Origin: Pseudomonadales bacterium
Lineage (GTDB): Bacteria; Pseudomonadota; Gammaproteobacteria; Pseudomonadales; Pseudohongiellaceae
NCBI GenBank assembly: GCA_024234365.1
Contig: JACKOK010000005.1
Coordinates: 146,542-210,541 of the forward strand
Direction of reading: 5' to 3'
DNA length: 64,000 bases
This document shows positions 1 to 9,213 of this stretch, in pieces (the first letter of the stretch is position 1; every line of letters starts with the position of its first letter). Under the pieces are notes generated by a model. That model ran no database searches. It was not told the DNA's origin and saw nothing but the letters and a program-made list of their open reading frames with translations. The translations under genes were made by a program, and so were the position numbers.

Positions 1-410
1 TGACGGAGTTTCTGGGGCTGACCAAGGGAACGGTGTCGCAAACGCTGAAAGTGCTGGAAAAAGAAGAGTTGCTGCTGAAGGTTTGTGACCTGAAGGACAA
101 GCGAGTAGTGCATTTACAACTCACCCCGAGAGGGCGAGGGCTGGTGCAGGAGGGTTTTCCCTCGAAGGTGCTGAAACAGGTTCTGGATAAGCAGCCGATG
201 ACTGGCAGTTCGGGCCTTGAGCGTTTATCCGTGCTATTGAGGACTTTGCAGCAGGCCAATGCCTACAGGAGTTTTGGCGAGTGTCGCACTTGTATGCATA
301 ACCAGCATTTACCCTCAGGCATGTCCCGCTGTGCATTAACGGGGGAGGAGCTGAGTCAACGTGACACTGAGTTGATCTGCAGGGAGCACAGCCTGGCAGA
401 AGGGTTTTGA
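1..410 (+). CDS. MarR-family transcriptional regulator, 5' end cut by the window edge
   Basis: The reading frame is open from base 3, with no start inside the window, so the N-terminus is missing. The visible part begins in a recognition helix (LTKGTVSQTLKVLEKEELL) followed by a wing with DLKDKRVVHLQLTPRGR, the usual MarR winged-helix pattern. The C-terminal third is unusual: it holds four cysteines arranged as CRTC, then CAL, then ICREH, which could bind a metal or sense redox state; that is inference. It converges on a quinone oxidoreductase gene across a shared hairpin terminator. GTG at 33 lies inside the DNA-binding helix and is not a credible start. The DNA target is unknown. Confidence 0.75.
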   Translation, partial: TEFLGLTKGTVSQTLKVLEKEELLLKVCDLKDKRVVHLQLTPRGRGLVQEGFPSKVLKQVLDKQPMTGSSGLERLSVLLRTLQQANAYRSFGECRTCMHNQHLPSGMSRCALTGEELSQRDTELICREHSLAEGF

Positions 411-443
411 ATTGGGGTGCGAGCGAGCGGGCGTTTATCCATG

Positions 444-480
444 GCCGTGTCAGGCATGAGCCAGTCATGCCTGACACGGC
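444..480. terminator. Perfect 16-bp hairpin between convergent genes
   Basis: Arms 444-459 and 465-480 are perfect inverted complements (GCCGTGTCAGGCATGA) with a 5-base loop. The hairpin lies between the stop of the MarR-type gene (410) and the stop of the minus-strand oxidoreductase (486), so it can serve both. There is no long T tract, but the stem is long and GC-rich. Confidence 0.75.
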
Positions 481-485
481 TGCCT

Positions 486-1460
486 TCAGGGAATCAGCAC
501 AATCGAACCGGAAGTTTTGCGGGCCGCCAGGTCGTCGTGAGCCTGGGCTGCGTCCTTCAGGGCATAACGGTGATTGACCTCGATCTTCACGGCACCGGAT
601 TTCACCACCTTCATCAGATCATTGGCCACTGCACGCAATTCTTGCGGAGTGCTGACGAAGTTGAACAGCGTTGGTCGGGTCATCATCAGCGAGCCTTTCT
701 GGGCCAGCAGTGCCGGCGGGAACGCGGGTACAGGGCCGGATGCGTTGCCATAGGTCACGAACAGGCCGAACTTGCGCAGGCAGTCCAGTGAGGCCGGAAA
801 GGTGTCCTTGCCGATCGAATCATAGACAACGGGTAACATGGCGCCTTTGGTGATGCTGCGGACTTTTTTCACGAAATCCGTTTTGGTGTAGTCGATTGGA
901 TAATCACAGCCATGGGCCTTGGCCAGTTTTGCCTTGGCAGGAGAGCTGACGGTACCGATCACGGTTGCTCCCAGGGATTTTGCCCACTGGCACAGAATCA
1001 AGCCCACGCCCCCGGCAGCGGCGTGTACCAGAATCGTGTCGCCTTTCTTCACCTTGTAAATCTGGCGGATCAGGTATTGCACCGTCATGCCCTTGAGCAT
1101 CATCGCGGCGGCAACTTCATCGCTGATCTGCTTGGGAACCTTGACCAACATGCCGGCATTCAGGTTCACCTTTTCGGCATAGCAGCCCGTACCAGCAGTA
1201 CCGCAGGCGACACGATCGCCCACCTTGAAGTCGGTGACACCGGCACCGACAGCTTCCACGACTCCGCACAATTCACCACCCGGCGTGAAGGGAGTGGGGA
1301 CGGGGTACAGCCCCGTGCGCTGATAGATATCAATGAAGTTCACGCCTATGGCGGTGGCGCGCACGGTGACTTCTCCCTTTCTGGGTTTGCCAAGTTTGAT
1401 GTCCTGCAACTGCATGACGCTGGAGTCGCCGGGCTTTTCGATGATGATGGCTTTGGGCAT
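486..1460 (-). CDS. qor: Quinone oxidoreductase (zinc-independent MDR family)
   Basis: The 324-residue protein would catalyse NADPH-dependent quinone or enone reduction in the cytosol. It has an N-terminal GroES-like domain (GVNFIDIYQRTGLYPV, then PGGELCGVVEAVG) and a Rossmann fold with AAAGGVGLILCQWAK. The structural and catalytic zinc ligands of classical alcohol dehydrogenases are absent, as expected for QOR-type enzymes, and the length is normal for the family. It converges on the MarR-type regulator and is divergent from nadA, with about 200 bases between them. The exact substrate cannot be read from sequence. Confidence 0.9.
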   Translation of the reverse strand: MPKAIIIEKPGDSSVMQLQDIKLGKPRKGEVTVRATAIGVNFIDIYQRTGLYPVPTPFTPGGELCGVVEAVGAGVTDFKVGDRVACGTAGTGCYAEKVNLNAGMLVKVPKQISDEVAAAMMLKGMTVQYLIRQIYKVKKGDTILVHAAAGGVGLILCQWAKSLGATVIGTVSSPAKAKLAKAHGCDYPIDYTKTDFVKKVRSITKGAMLPVVYDSIGKDTFPASLDCLRKFGLFVTYGNASGPVPAFPPALLAQKGSLMMTRPTLFNFVSTPQELRAVANDLMKVVKSGAVKIEVNHRYALKDAAQAHDDLAARKTSGSIVLIP

Positions 1461-1666
1461 GGGCTTTGTCCTTGCTTGGATGGAAGGTCGGCTGTGGGCG
1501 CGTAATATGCGATCATTGGCCCCTGGGAGCCGCGATCATGCCATTTTCCACGGTCTCTGCCAAATGGGCTGGGGGTGTGACAGATGCGCGGCCACGGTCG
1601 CTCGTGTAAACTCGCGGCCTTCGTTTCCAATTGCAAGGCAGGCCTGGTGCCCGCGAAGATCATGTT

Positions 1667-2746
1667 ATGAGCAGCGACACAGTCAATACACTGGCGGCAG
1701 ATACCCGGCTTGTACGGGAACACCTGGCTGCGGTTTCTCTTCCCGAAGCCATGGATGCCGCGCAGATTGCCGACTACAAAACCCGCATCAAGGCATTGCT
1801 GAAAGAGAAGGATGCCGTGCTGGTGGCGCATTACTACACCGATGCGCTGTTACAGGAATTGGCGGAGGAGAGCGGTGGTTTTATCTCCGACTCTCTTGAG
1901 ATGGCCCGTTTTGGTCGGGATGCCGCTGCCTCCACTCTGGTGGTGGCCGGGGTTCGCTTCATGGGGGAAACCGCCTGCATTCTCAGCCCGGACAAGACGG
2001 TGCTCATGCCCACGCTGGATGCTACTTGTTCCCTCGATCTTGCCTGCCCGGCAGAGGATTTTGACGCGTTCTGCGCCGCGCACCCGGACCGGGAGGTCGT
2101 GGTATATGCCAATACCTCGGCGGCGGTGAAGGCGAGGGCGGACTGGGTGGTGACCTCCAGTATTGCCGTGGACGTGGTCGAGCATCTTGCTGCGCAGGGC
2201 AAGAAGATCATCTGGGCGCCAGACAGACATCTGGGGGCATATATCCAGAAGCGGACAGGGGCGGACATGCTGCTGTGGGATGGCGCCTGTATCGTTCACG
2301 AGGAATTCAAGGCCCGCGGCCTGCTGGACCTGAAGGCCCTACATCCTGAAGCGGCGGTGCTGGCGCACCCGGAATCCCCGGATGCGGTGCTTGAGATTGC
2401 GGATGTCATCGGTTCCACCACGCAGATCATACAGGCGGCGATCACGCTGCCGAATGACACCTTTATCGTGGCAACCGACAAGGGCATTTTCTACAAGCTG
2501 CAGCAATTGGCACCACACAAGCAGTTCCTGGTTGCGCCTACAGCGGGTGACGATGCCACCTGCCGCAGTTGCGCCCATTGCCCCTGGATGGCGATGAACT
2601 CGCTGGACAGGCTCTATAACACACTGCTTCACGGTAGCAATCGGGTAACGGTGGACCGGGCGCTGGCCGAAAGGGCCATGGTGCCGCTGCAGCGCATGCT
2701 GGATTTCTCAGCACAGCACAAGCTCAAGGTGGCCGGCAAGGCCTGA
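1667..2746 (+). CDS. nadA: Quinolinate synthase A
   Basis: NadA condenses iminoaspartate and dihydroxyacetone phosphate to quinolinate in de novo NAD synthesis. The three cluster-binding cysteine regions are present (DATCSLDLACP, WDGACIVHE and DDATCRSCAHCPWM), which fits the [4Fe-4S] enterobacterial-type enzyme. VAHYYTDALLQELAE near residue 48 and ISDSLEMARFG are also typical. The ATG at 1667 gives 359 residues, close to the family norm; the frame is open upstream to 1631, but that extension does not look like NadA. The stop codon overlaps a REP-like repeat. A divergent promoter region shared with the oxidoreductase lies upstream. Confidence 0.95.
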   Translation: MSSDTVNTLAADTRLVREHLAAVSLPEAMDAAQIADYKTRIKALLKEKDAVLVAHYYTDALLQELAEESGGFISDSLEMARFGRDAAASTLVVAGVRFMGETACILSPDKTVLMPTLDATCSLDLACPAEDFDAFCAAHPDREVVVYANTSAAVKARADWVVTSSIAVDVVEHLAAQGKKIIWAPDRHLGAYIQKRTGADMLLWDGACIVHEEFKARGLLDLKALHPEAAVLAHPESPDAVLEIADVIGSTTQIIQAAITLPNDTFIVATDKGIFYKLQQLAPHKQFLVAPTAGDDATCRSCAHCPWMAMNSLDRLYNTLLHGSNRVTVDRALAERAMVPLQRMLDFSAQHKLKVAGKA

Positions 2747-2769
2747 TCGCCAGCAGGGCTGGCTCCTAC
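2746..2769 (-). repeat. REP-like palindromic repeat, copy 1
   Basis: The minus strand reads GTAGGAGCCAGCCCTGCTGG and then CGAT, a variant of the GTAGGAGCCTGC...GCAGGCGAT element found again near 47.9, 48.0, 50.81 and 50.87 kb. It lies in the short space between the convergent nadA and bepA genes and overlaps the nadA stop codon, as extragenic palindromes often do. Confidence 0.7.
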
Positions 2770-2789
2770 GTTGGTGCTGTTGGAGGTCT

Positions 2790-4244
2790 TTATTGGGTTC
2801 GTGTGGCCCGGTCGAGGTTTTCCACATCGCGTGAGCGCTGGCGCAGCTTGGCGATGAGCGGGCCGTTGTTTTCCTTTTCGGACTCGATGCGCAGGGCGTA
2901 GGAGAGCTGCTCCGAGGCACTGCGGAAATCCCCCACCAGAACGAAATACTCTGCCCGTGCCTGATGCACCTTGCTGACATTTCCCGCCAGGCCCGCCGTC
3001 TCTGCAATCTCGTACCACAGACGATGATCCTCGGAACGGTTCACCGCGTGTTTTTCCAGCACTTTCAGGGCCTCGTCGTACTGACGCGCCGCGATCAGTG
3101 CATCTGCATAGGTCATGGTCAGGGCATGATTGTCCGGATTGATGGTCAGGTGACGTTGCAGAAAATCTGCTGCCTGCCCGGCCTCATTGCTCGCGGTATG
3201 GATCTCCGCCTTGGCCACGACATAGGCGATGCGATTGGGTTCTGCGGCCAGCAAGGGTTCCAGGGCCTCGTGAGCCTGGGTGAACTGCTTGTTTTTCATA
3301 TAGGCCAGTGCCAGGCCGTAGCGTGCAGCGGCAAGGTCTTCGGTATTGCCAGCGTCCTGCAGGGCTTTGCTGAACTGATCTACCGAGGTCTGTGCATTGG
3401 CCTCGTAATGCAGCTGAGTACGTGTGCGCATGAGGCGGTATTCCAGGCTGGGCTTGCTCGTCTGGTTGGGGTAGCGCGCCGCGCGGCCACGGGTATCGGC
3501 GATACGGGCTTCGGTCACGGGGTGTGACAGCAGGAATTCCGGAGGTCGGGTTCCGAAGCGGTTCAGCCCGATGAGCCGTTCAAACATGGCGGGCATCTCG
3601 TTCGGATCGTAGCCCGCGTCATAGAGTGTGCGGATGCCGACCCGGTCGGCCTCGGCTTCGTTGTTGCGCGAGAAGCGCAGCTGGTTTTCGATAGCGCGGC
3701 CTTGGGCAGCCATGATGGCGGCCTGGCCGGTATTGGCGTCGGAGGTGCCCATGACCACGATGCTGGCGAGCAGGGTGGCGAGTTCCGGAATGCGGCGACG
3801 CTGGGCGTCCTCGACGCTGCGGGCAAAATGGCGCTGGCTGACGTGGGCCAGCTCGTGGGACATCACGGAGAGGAATTCGCCCTCGGTATGAGCATTCAGG
3901 AACAGGCCGCCATTGACGCCGATAATGCCGCCGGGTGCTGCAAATGCGTTCAGTTCCGGGCTGTCGATGATAATAAAGGCCAGCCGGTAATCCTTCAGCT
4001 CGCTGTGCAGGGCAAGATTGTGTGTCACGTTGACCAGGTAGTCGTTCAGCAGCGGATCGTCGATGGTGACACTGCTGCGGCGCACCGAGCGCAGAAATTC
4101 GCGCCCCAGGGCATATTCATCATCCAGGGAGATAAGCCCGGAAATCCGGTCGCCCAGAGAGGGTAACTGCACCTGGGCCTGTGCGGCGTTGGCACCGATC
4201 AGGGCGGCACTAATGGTCAGAGCTGTCAGAGTGGATGTGCGCAT
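2790..4244 (-). CDS. bepA: Periplasmic M48 metalloprotease with TPR repeats (BepA/YfgC type)
   Basis: BepA-type proteins act in the periplasm, assisting or degrading outer-membrane proteins such as LptD. The chosen ATG at 4244 gives 484 residues with a signal peptide (MRTSTLTALTISAALIGANAA, cleavage near AQAQ). The zinc motif HELAH with NEAEADRVG downstream is the gluzincin signature, and the C-terminal half carries TPR-like repeats (for example YGLALAYMKNKQFTQAHEAL). The frame is open 54 codons further upstream, but that stretch lacks a signal peptide and would overlap the divergent tusA promoter. The bepA-tusA-perM arrangement is common in gammaproteobacteria. Confidence 0.9.
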   Translation of the reverse strand: MRTSTLTALTISAALIGANAAQAQVQLPSLGDRISGLISLDDEYALGREFLRSVRRSSVTIDDPLLNDYLVNVTHNLALHSELKDYRLAFIIIDSPELNAFAAPGGIIGVNGGLFLNAHTEGEFLSVMSHELAHVSQRHFARSVEDAQRRRIPELATLLASIVVMGTSDANTGQAAIMAAQGRAIENQLRFSRNNEAEADRVGIRTLYDAGYDPNEMPAMFERLIGLNRFGTRPPEFLLSHPVTEARIADTRGRAARYPNQTSKPSLEYRLMRTRTQLHYEANAQTSVDQFSKALQDAGNTEDLAAARYGLALAYMKNKQFTQAHEALEPLLAAEPNRIAYVVAKAEIHTASNEAGQAADFLQRHLTINPDNHALTMTYADALIAARQYDEALKVLEKHAVNRSEDHRLWYEIAETAGLAGNVSKVHQARAEYFVLVGDFRSASEQLSYALRIESEKENNGPLIAKLRQRSRDVENLDRATRTQ

Positions 4245-4395
4245 AAGTCTCAAAACTGGCTGGACTGGCTCCGGCCACTGTAAACCTAAGACCGGAAGCA
4301 GTACAAATAATTCCATGAATCTGTTTGTGTCTGTATGGGGGCGGGGCAGGGCAATTGCTAGGCACCTGTAGCTTTGCTTGCTAGAATGCCGCCCC

Positions 4396-4629
4396 ATGGA
4401 AATCAAGGCTGATCAGGAACTCGATGCGAGCGGACTCATGTGTCCGATGCCACTTTTGAAGGCGAAACTGGCACTGAACTCCCTGCAGCCGATGCAGATT
4501 CTCAAGGTGATTGCGACAGACCCCGGTTCCGAACGGGACTTCCATGTTTTCGTGGAGCAGAGCCGGCACAGCATCCTGGCCTTCGAGAAAGACGACAGTT
4601 CCTACCGTTACTGGATTCAGAAAGGCTGA
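4396..4629 (+). CDS. tusA: TusA-family sulfurtransferase
   Basis: This 77-residue protein carries the LMCPMPLLKAK segment; its cysteine is the sulfur-carrying residue in the TusA/SirA family (CPxP motif). TusA relays sulfur from a cysteine desulfurase to tRNA thiolation and other pathways. The ATG at 4396 is chosen over an upstream in-frame codon at 4378 because that codon sits inside the probable -10 (TAGAAT near 4382). It is followed after 6 bases by perM and is divergent from bepA. The family has several functional branches, so the tRNA role is likely but not certain. Confidence 0.85.
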   Translation: MEIKADQELDASGLMCPMPLLKAKLALNSLQPMQILKVIATDPGSERDFHVFVEQSRHSILAFEKDDSSYRYWIQKG

Positions 4630-4635
4630 TCCCGC

Positions 4636-5727
4636 ATGGCAATGCGACAACTTGTACGCAGCTTCTTCGATCGTTATTTTCATGACGAAGAAGCGATCAT
4701 TTTCGTGATTCTGCTGGGGGTGGGCCTGTTTGTACTGGTGACTTTCGGCTCTATTCTTGCTCCCTTGCTGACGGCGGTGGTAACGGCCTATCTGTTGCAG
4801 GGCCTGGTCAACTGGCTGTTGCGCTACAACATTCCCTATATGGTCTCTGTGACCATTGTCTATGTGCTCTTTGTCAGCCTCTTCGTGCTCAGCCTGCTTT
4901 ATCTGCTGCCACAGGTCTGGAGCCAGTTCGGACGCTTTATCAACGAGTTGCCACGCTTTATCAGTCAAGGGCAGGAGCTGTTGCTGCATCTGCCCGATGC
5001 CTACCCCGCACTGGTGTCGGAACAGCAGATTCAGGATCTCATCAGCACCTTGAGGGGAGATCTGGCGGTGCTGGGTCAGTTGGTGGTGTCCTATTCCATT
5101 TCCAGCATTCCACGGATCTTCAACTGGGGAGTATTCCTGGTGCTGGTTCCCGTGCTGGTCTTCTTCATGCTCAAGGACAAGACCCTGCTGGTGCGCTGGG
5201 TCAGCAATCTGCTGCCGCATAACCGCCCGCTGATGCTGCAGGTGTGGAAGGAGATGGATGAGCAGCTGGCCAATTATATTCGCGGCAAGGCGCTTGAGAT
5301 AATTCTTGTTGGATTAGTGAGTTACGCAACATTCTTTGTGCTTGGTGTTAATTACGCGTTGCTGTTGTCCGTGCTCGTCGGGTTGTCTGTTGTGGTGCCG
5401 TTTATCGGTGTTACCGTGGTCACCTTCCCCGTCATGCTGGTTGCCTATGTGCAGTGGGGGCTTGGTAGCGAGTTCGTCACCGTTGTGCTGGCCTACGGGG
5501 TGATCCAGCTTCTGGACGCGAATGTTGTGGTGCCGGTCATCTTCTCGGAAACCGTGAACCTGCATCCGGTTGCCATTCTCAGCGCCGTGCTGTTCTTCGG
5601 AGGCATCTGGGGGCTGGCCGGGGTGTTCTTTGCCATTCCGCTGGCGACCTTTATCAAGGCCATCATCAATGCCTGGCCGGATACCACCCGCAAACCCGTC
5701 ACAGGCGGCGCACGGCACCCCCAGTAG
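4636..5727 (+). CDS. perM: AI-2E family transporter / PerM-type membrane permease
   Basis: The 363-residue protein has long hydrophobic segments (IIFVILLGVGLFVLVTFGSI near residue 20, MVSVTIVYVLFVSLFVLSLL, GVFLVLVPVLVFFMLKD, and a C-terminal set beginning IILVGLVSYATFFVLG). The C-terminal SVVVPFIGVTVVTFPV and GIWGLAGVFFAIPLAT are typical of the AI-2E/PerM family. Transport substrates differ across the family, so autoinducer export is not shown here. It is probably co-transcribed with tusA and lies upstream of dapA, a conserved order. Confidence 0.88.
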   Translation: MAMRQLVRSFFDRYFHDEEAIIFVILLGVGLFVLVTFGSILAPLLTAVVTAYLLQGLVNWLLRYNIPYMVSVTIVYVLFVSLFVLSLLYLLPQVWSQFGRFINELPRFISQGQELLLHLPDAYPALVSEQQIQDLISTLRGDLAVLGQLVVSYSISSIPRIFNWGVFLVLVPVLVFFMLKDKTLLVRWVSNLLPHNRPLMLQVWKEMDEQLANYIRGKALEIILVGLVSYATFFVLGVNYALLLSVLVGLSVVVPFIGVTVVTFPVMLVAYVQWGLGSEFVTVVLAYGVIQLLDANVVVPVIFSETVNLHPVAILSAVLFFGGIWGLAGVFFAIPLATFIKAIINAWPDTTRKPVTGGARHPQ

Positions 5728-5809
5728 GGGCGCAGATTTTGTCGTGTACCGGGCGGATGTGGTACAGTCGCCGCCCGACTCAATCTTTCAGGAAAATAGG
5801 AAACACCGA

Positions 5810-6694
5810 ATGATTCAAGGCAGTATTGTTGCCATCGTCACCCCCATGACGGCAGAGGGAGAAATCGATGTTCCGGCGTTTGATCGTCTGATCGAATGGC
5901 ATGTTGCCAGCGGCACCGATGCCATCGTGGTGGCGGGGACGACCGGCGAATCCCCCACGCTGTCCGAACAGGAGCATTGTGATCTGATGGCCCACTGTGT
6001 GAAGCAGGTGGCGGGGCGAATTCCGGTGATTGCCGGTACCGGCTCCAACTCCACGCGAGAGGCGATTTATTTCACCGAGGCGGCAAAGCGCTCCGGGGCG
6101 GATGCCTGTCTGCTGGTGGTTCCCTATTACAACAAACCCAGCCAGGAAGGCTTGTATCAACACTTTAAGAAGATTGCAGAATCTGTTGATATTCCTCAAA
6201 TTCTTTACAATGTTCCCTCGCGTACCGGCTGTGATATGCAAGCGCAGACCGTGTCGCGCCTGGCGGATATTCCCAACATCGTCGGCATCAAGGAAGCCAG
6301 TGGTGACCTGGATCGTTGCCGCGAGCTGCTCCGCCTGTGCGGCGATCGCATTGATATTCTCAGCGGTGACGATGCCACGGCCCGGCAGCTGATGCTGGAG
6401 GGTGGCAAGGGCAATATTTCCGTCACGGCCAACCTGGTACCGCAGCAGATGCACGAGATGTGCAAACGCGCCATCGCGGGGGATGCTCCTGGTGCAGAGG
6501 CGATTGATACCCCTCTTGCAGGCCTGCACAGCCAATTGTTTGTCGAGGGCAATCCTGTCCCGGTGAAATGGGCCATGGCGCAGATGGGGCTGATTCAGCC
6601 CGCACTTCGTCTGCCGCTGGTGGAACTGAATCCCGCTTTCAGAGTCCCATTGACAGATGCCATGCGTGCCGCAGGCATCAGCATTCCTAATTGA
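5810..6694 (+). CDS. dapA: 4-hydroxy-tetrahydrodipicolinate synthase
   Basis: DapA condenses pyruvate with aspartate semialdehyde, the first committed step of lysine and diaminopimelate synthesis. The 294-residue protein opens with IQGSIVAIVTPM, has the GTTGESPTLS substrate loop near residue 43, the catalytic tyrosine in NVPSRTGCDM, and the Schiff-base lysine in IVGIKEASGDL. The ATG at 5810 is the conserved start. bamC follows 29 bases downstream; the dapA-bamC pair is a hallmark gammaproteobacterial order. Confidence 0.97.
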   Translation: MIQGSIVAIVTPMTAEGEIDVPAFDRLIEWHVASGTDAIVVAGTTGESPTLSEQEHCDLMAHCVKQVAGRIPVIAGTGSNSTREAIYFTEAAKRSGADACLLVVPYYNKPSQEGLYQHFKKIAESVDIPQILYNVPSRTGCDMQAQTVSRLADIPNIVGIKEASGDLDRCRELLRLCGDRIDILSGDDATARQLMLEGGKGNISVTANLVPQQMHEMCKRAIAGDAPGAEAIDTPLAGLHSQLFVEGNPVPVKWAMAQMGLIQPALRLPLVELNPAFRVPLTDAMRAAGISIPN

Positions 6695-6723
6695 CGTCCG
6701 TTGCAGCAGGCGGGAGAGGCATT

Positions 6724-7770
6724 ATGCAGGCTTTCAAACCAGTAGTTCTGAGCGTCCTGGCGACGAGTATTCTCAGCGGGTGTTCCTACCTGACAGGTGA
6801 CGAGGGCTATTTCCGCGATCGGCAGGGGGATTATCTGGTATCCCCGGATATCGAGCCCATGGAGATTCCCGCTGAACTGGACAATTACACGCTGGACACC
6901 GCCTATGTGATACCGGAGGCCCTGCCGGATGGTGGTAGCTATTTCCTCGAACCTCCAGCCCCGCATGGTCTGGACAGCAATATCCGTGAGGGCGTGGTGG
7001 TGCAGCGTTTTGGTGAGCGGCGCTGGATCGTCATCGGTGCCGAGCCCGGTCAGGTCTGGCCGCGTATGCGAGATTACTGGTCCACGGCCCAGATTCGTCT
7101 GGCCTCGGAGGACCCGATACGTGCCGTCATGGAAACGGTCTGGCTGGGTGAGGAGGGGCAGCGCAACAAATACCAGGTGCGTATTGAGCCCGGCCTGCAC
7201 GCCGGCAACTCCGAGATTTACGTCACCCAGGTCTCCGAGAGCTATATCGAAGACCCGGATGCGGCCATCGACTGGCCGGAAAACTCGGCCAGCCAGGAGC
7301 TGGAATACGCCATGCTGGACGATATTTCCCAATACCTGGCCGACCGTACCGACCTTTATCGGGCCTCATCCGTATCGCTTCTGGCCGGCAGCATCGAGGC
7401 TGAGAGCAAAGCCAATATCATGCCGAGCGCCAATGGCGACATGCTGCGCATTCGCATCGATTTCGACCGCGCCTGGTCCCTGGTGAACCAGGCCCTGGGT
7501 AATGCCGATATTCTGCTGGCGGACAGCAATCGCGACGAAGGGGTCTTCACCGTGCGCTATGCGGGCGATGATGAGGACCAGGAGCGTCCGGGATTCTTCC
7601 GCCGCATGTTCGGGGCTGACGTAAAGTCTCCGGAGGAATATCCCAGTTTTACCCTGCGCATTTCCGAGGAAGAGGGGGGCGTGGTGATTACTGCGGAACC
7701 GCTCAGCGAGGATGCGACACTGGAATTGCGCAACCTGCTGGTGCGCGCGGTACACCGTAACCTGGTCTGA
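6724..7770 (+). CDS. bamC: Outer-membrane assembly lipoprotein BamC
   Basis: BamC is a lipoprotein of the Bam complex that inserts beta-barrel proteins into the outer membrane. The N-terminus is a lipoprotein signal with lipobox LSGC at about residues 17-20 (SILSGCSYLTGDEG). The mature part has the unstructured N-terminal segment and two helix-grip domains (GERRWIVIGAEPGQVWPRMRD and the C-terminal GDMLRIRIDFDRAW). The ATG at 6724 places the signal peptide correctly. Its place right after dapA supports the name, since BamC sequences vary. Confidence 0.9.
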   Translation: MQAFKPVVLSVLATSILSGCSYLTGDEGYFRDRQGDYLVSPDIEPMEIPAELDNYTLDTAYVIPEALPDGGSYFLEPPAPHGLDSNIREGVVVQRFGERRWIVIGAEPGQVWPRMRDYWSTAQIRLASEDPIRAVMETVWLGEEGQRNKYQVRIEPGLHAGNSEIYVTQVSESYIEDPDAAIDWPENSASQELEYAMLDDISQYLADRTDLYRASSVSLLAGSIEAESKANIMPSANGDMLRIRIDFDRAWSLVNQALGNADILLADSNRDEGVFTVRYAGDDEDQERPGFFRRMFGADVKSPEEYPSFTLRISEEEGGVVITAEPLSEDATLELRNLLVRAVHRNLV

Positions 7771-7827
7771 TCCTGCCGGTGCAGACGCCAGCCAGGCGCT
7801 GCTGCCGGCACTGGAGTGCCCCCTCTC

Positions 7828-9213
7828 ATGTCAATGACACCAGAGAATATTGCCCTGCTGGCCATTGCCTCGCTCCTGGGCCTCGTTTCCCTTCTGCAAT
7901 ATCTGCGTCGTCCCCGCGACCTCAGTGGTCAGCTTGCCGTGCTCGAGGAGCGTCTGAGCGCTCGCCAGGATGAGCTGGAGACGAAGTCAGCACGGGTTCA
8001 GGCGCTGGAGCAGGAGCTGGGCGAGCTGGGGGAGGCCGGGATACGCCTGCGTGAGCAGATTGCCCAGTTGCAGACCTCGCTTAGTCAGGAGCGTCGGCAG
8101 ACAGAGGAAAAACTGGCGCTGCTGCAGGACTCCCGCGAGCAGATGAGCCTGCAGTTCAAGGCGCTGGCCAGTGAGATTCTGGAGGACAAGAGCCGCCGTT
8201 TCACGGACAGCAACCGCGAGAATATCAACCAGATACTCAAGCCCCTGAGCGAGAAGATCCAGTCTTTCGAGAAACGGGTGGAGGAAACTTACGATCGCGA
8301 ATCCAAGGAGCGTTTCTCTCTGACTAACGAGATCCGCAGCCTGCAGGAGCTGAACGTCCGCATCAGTGAAGACGCCGTCAACCTCACCAATGCCCTCAAG
8401 GGCGAGAGCAAGACCCAGGGAACCTGGGGTGAGGTAATCCTGGAGACCATTCTGGAGAAGTCCGGCCTGGTCAAGGGGCGTGAATACCAGGTACAGGTCA
8501 ATCTGAAGGACGAGGAGGGGAGTCGTCTGCAGCCGGATGTCATCGTGCACCTGCCGGAGAACAAACAGATCGTGATCGACGCCAAGGTGTCCCTGAAGGC
8601 CTACGAGGCCTATTGTTCGGAGGACGATCCGGAGCGTCGCGCCGTGTTGCTGCGTGATCATGTGCAGTCCGTGCGCAGCCACATCCGTTCGCTCAGCAGC
8701 AAGGATTACCAGAACCTGAAATCCCTGCAGTCCCTCGATTTCGTGCTGCTCTTCATGCCCGTGGAGCCCGCGTTCTCCGTTGCCGTGCAGGCGGACGGGG
8801 AGATGTTCACCGATGCCTTCGAGAAGAACATCATCCTGGTGGGACCGTCCACGCTGCTGGCCACGCTGCGCGCCATACGCAATATCTGGCGTCACGAGCA
8901 GCAGAATCAGAATGCCATCGAGATTGCTCATTCCGCGGGTTTGCTCTATGACAAGTTTGTCGCTTTCGCGGCAGATCTGGAGGAGATCGGCAGCCGTCTC
9001 GACGCCACCCGCAAGAGCTATGACAAGGCACATAACAAGCTGGCCTCCGGTCGTGGCAATCTGGTCAGCCGCACGGAAAAACTGCGTCAGCTGGGTGCCC
9101 GGGCGAGCAAGAGGCACAACGAGGCATTATTGGCCAGAGCGGCCCTTGATGAGCCGTCCCTGGAGTCTCCCGATGCCTCGAATAATGATGATGAAAGTGA
9201 AGTAACAGAATGA
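7828..9213 (+). CDS. rmuC: DNA recombination protein RmuC
   Basis: The protein starts with one membrane-spanning segment (NIALLAIASLLGLVSLLQYL) followed by a coiled coil to about residue 165. The RmuC core comes next (ALKGESKTQGTWGEVILETI), with a nuclease-like PDVIVHLPENKQIVIDAKV segment resembling PD-(D/E)XK. RmuC limits inversion at short inverted repeats in E. coli; its exact activity is unsettled. The start is the ATG at 7828, and a GTG at 7816 is possible. Its end overlaps the start of miaE by 4 bases, implying coupled translation. Confidence 0.9.
   Translation: MSMTPENIALLAIASLLGLVSLLQYLRRPRDLSGQLAVLEERLSARQDELETKSARVQALEQELGELGEAGIRLREQIAQLQTSLSQERRQTEEKLALLQDSREQMSLQFKALASEILEDKSRRFTDSNRENINQILKPLSEKIQSFEKRVEETYDRESKERFSLTNEIRSLQELNVRISEDAVNLTNALKGESKTQGTWGEVILETILEKSGLVKGREYQVQVNLKDEEGSRLQPDVIVHLPENKQIVIDAKVSLKAYEAYCSEDDPERRAVLLRDHVQSVRSHIRSLSSKDYQNLKSLQSLDFVLLFMPVEPAFSVAVQADGEMFTDAFEKNIILVGPSTLLATLRAIRNIWRHEQQNQNAIEIAHSAGLLYDKFVAFAADLEEIGSRLDATRKSYDKAHNKLASGRGNLVSRTEKLRQLGARASKRHNEALLARAALDEPSLESPDASNNDDESEVTE

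Noticed and set aside
7987..9117. Long minus-strand open frame opposite rmuC
   Set aside because: It mirrors a coiled-coil gene and shows no start context or domain.
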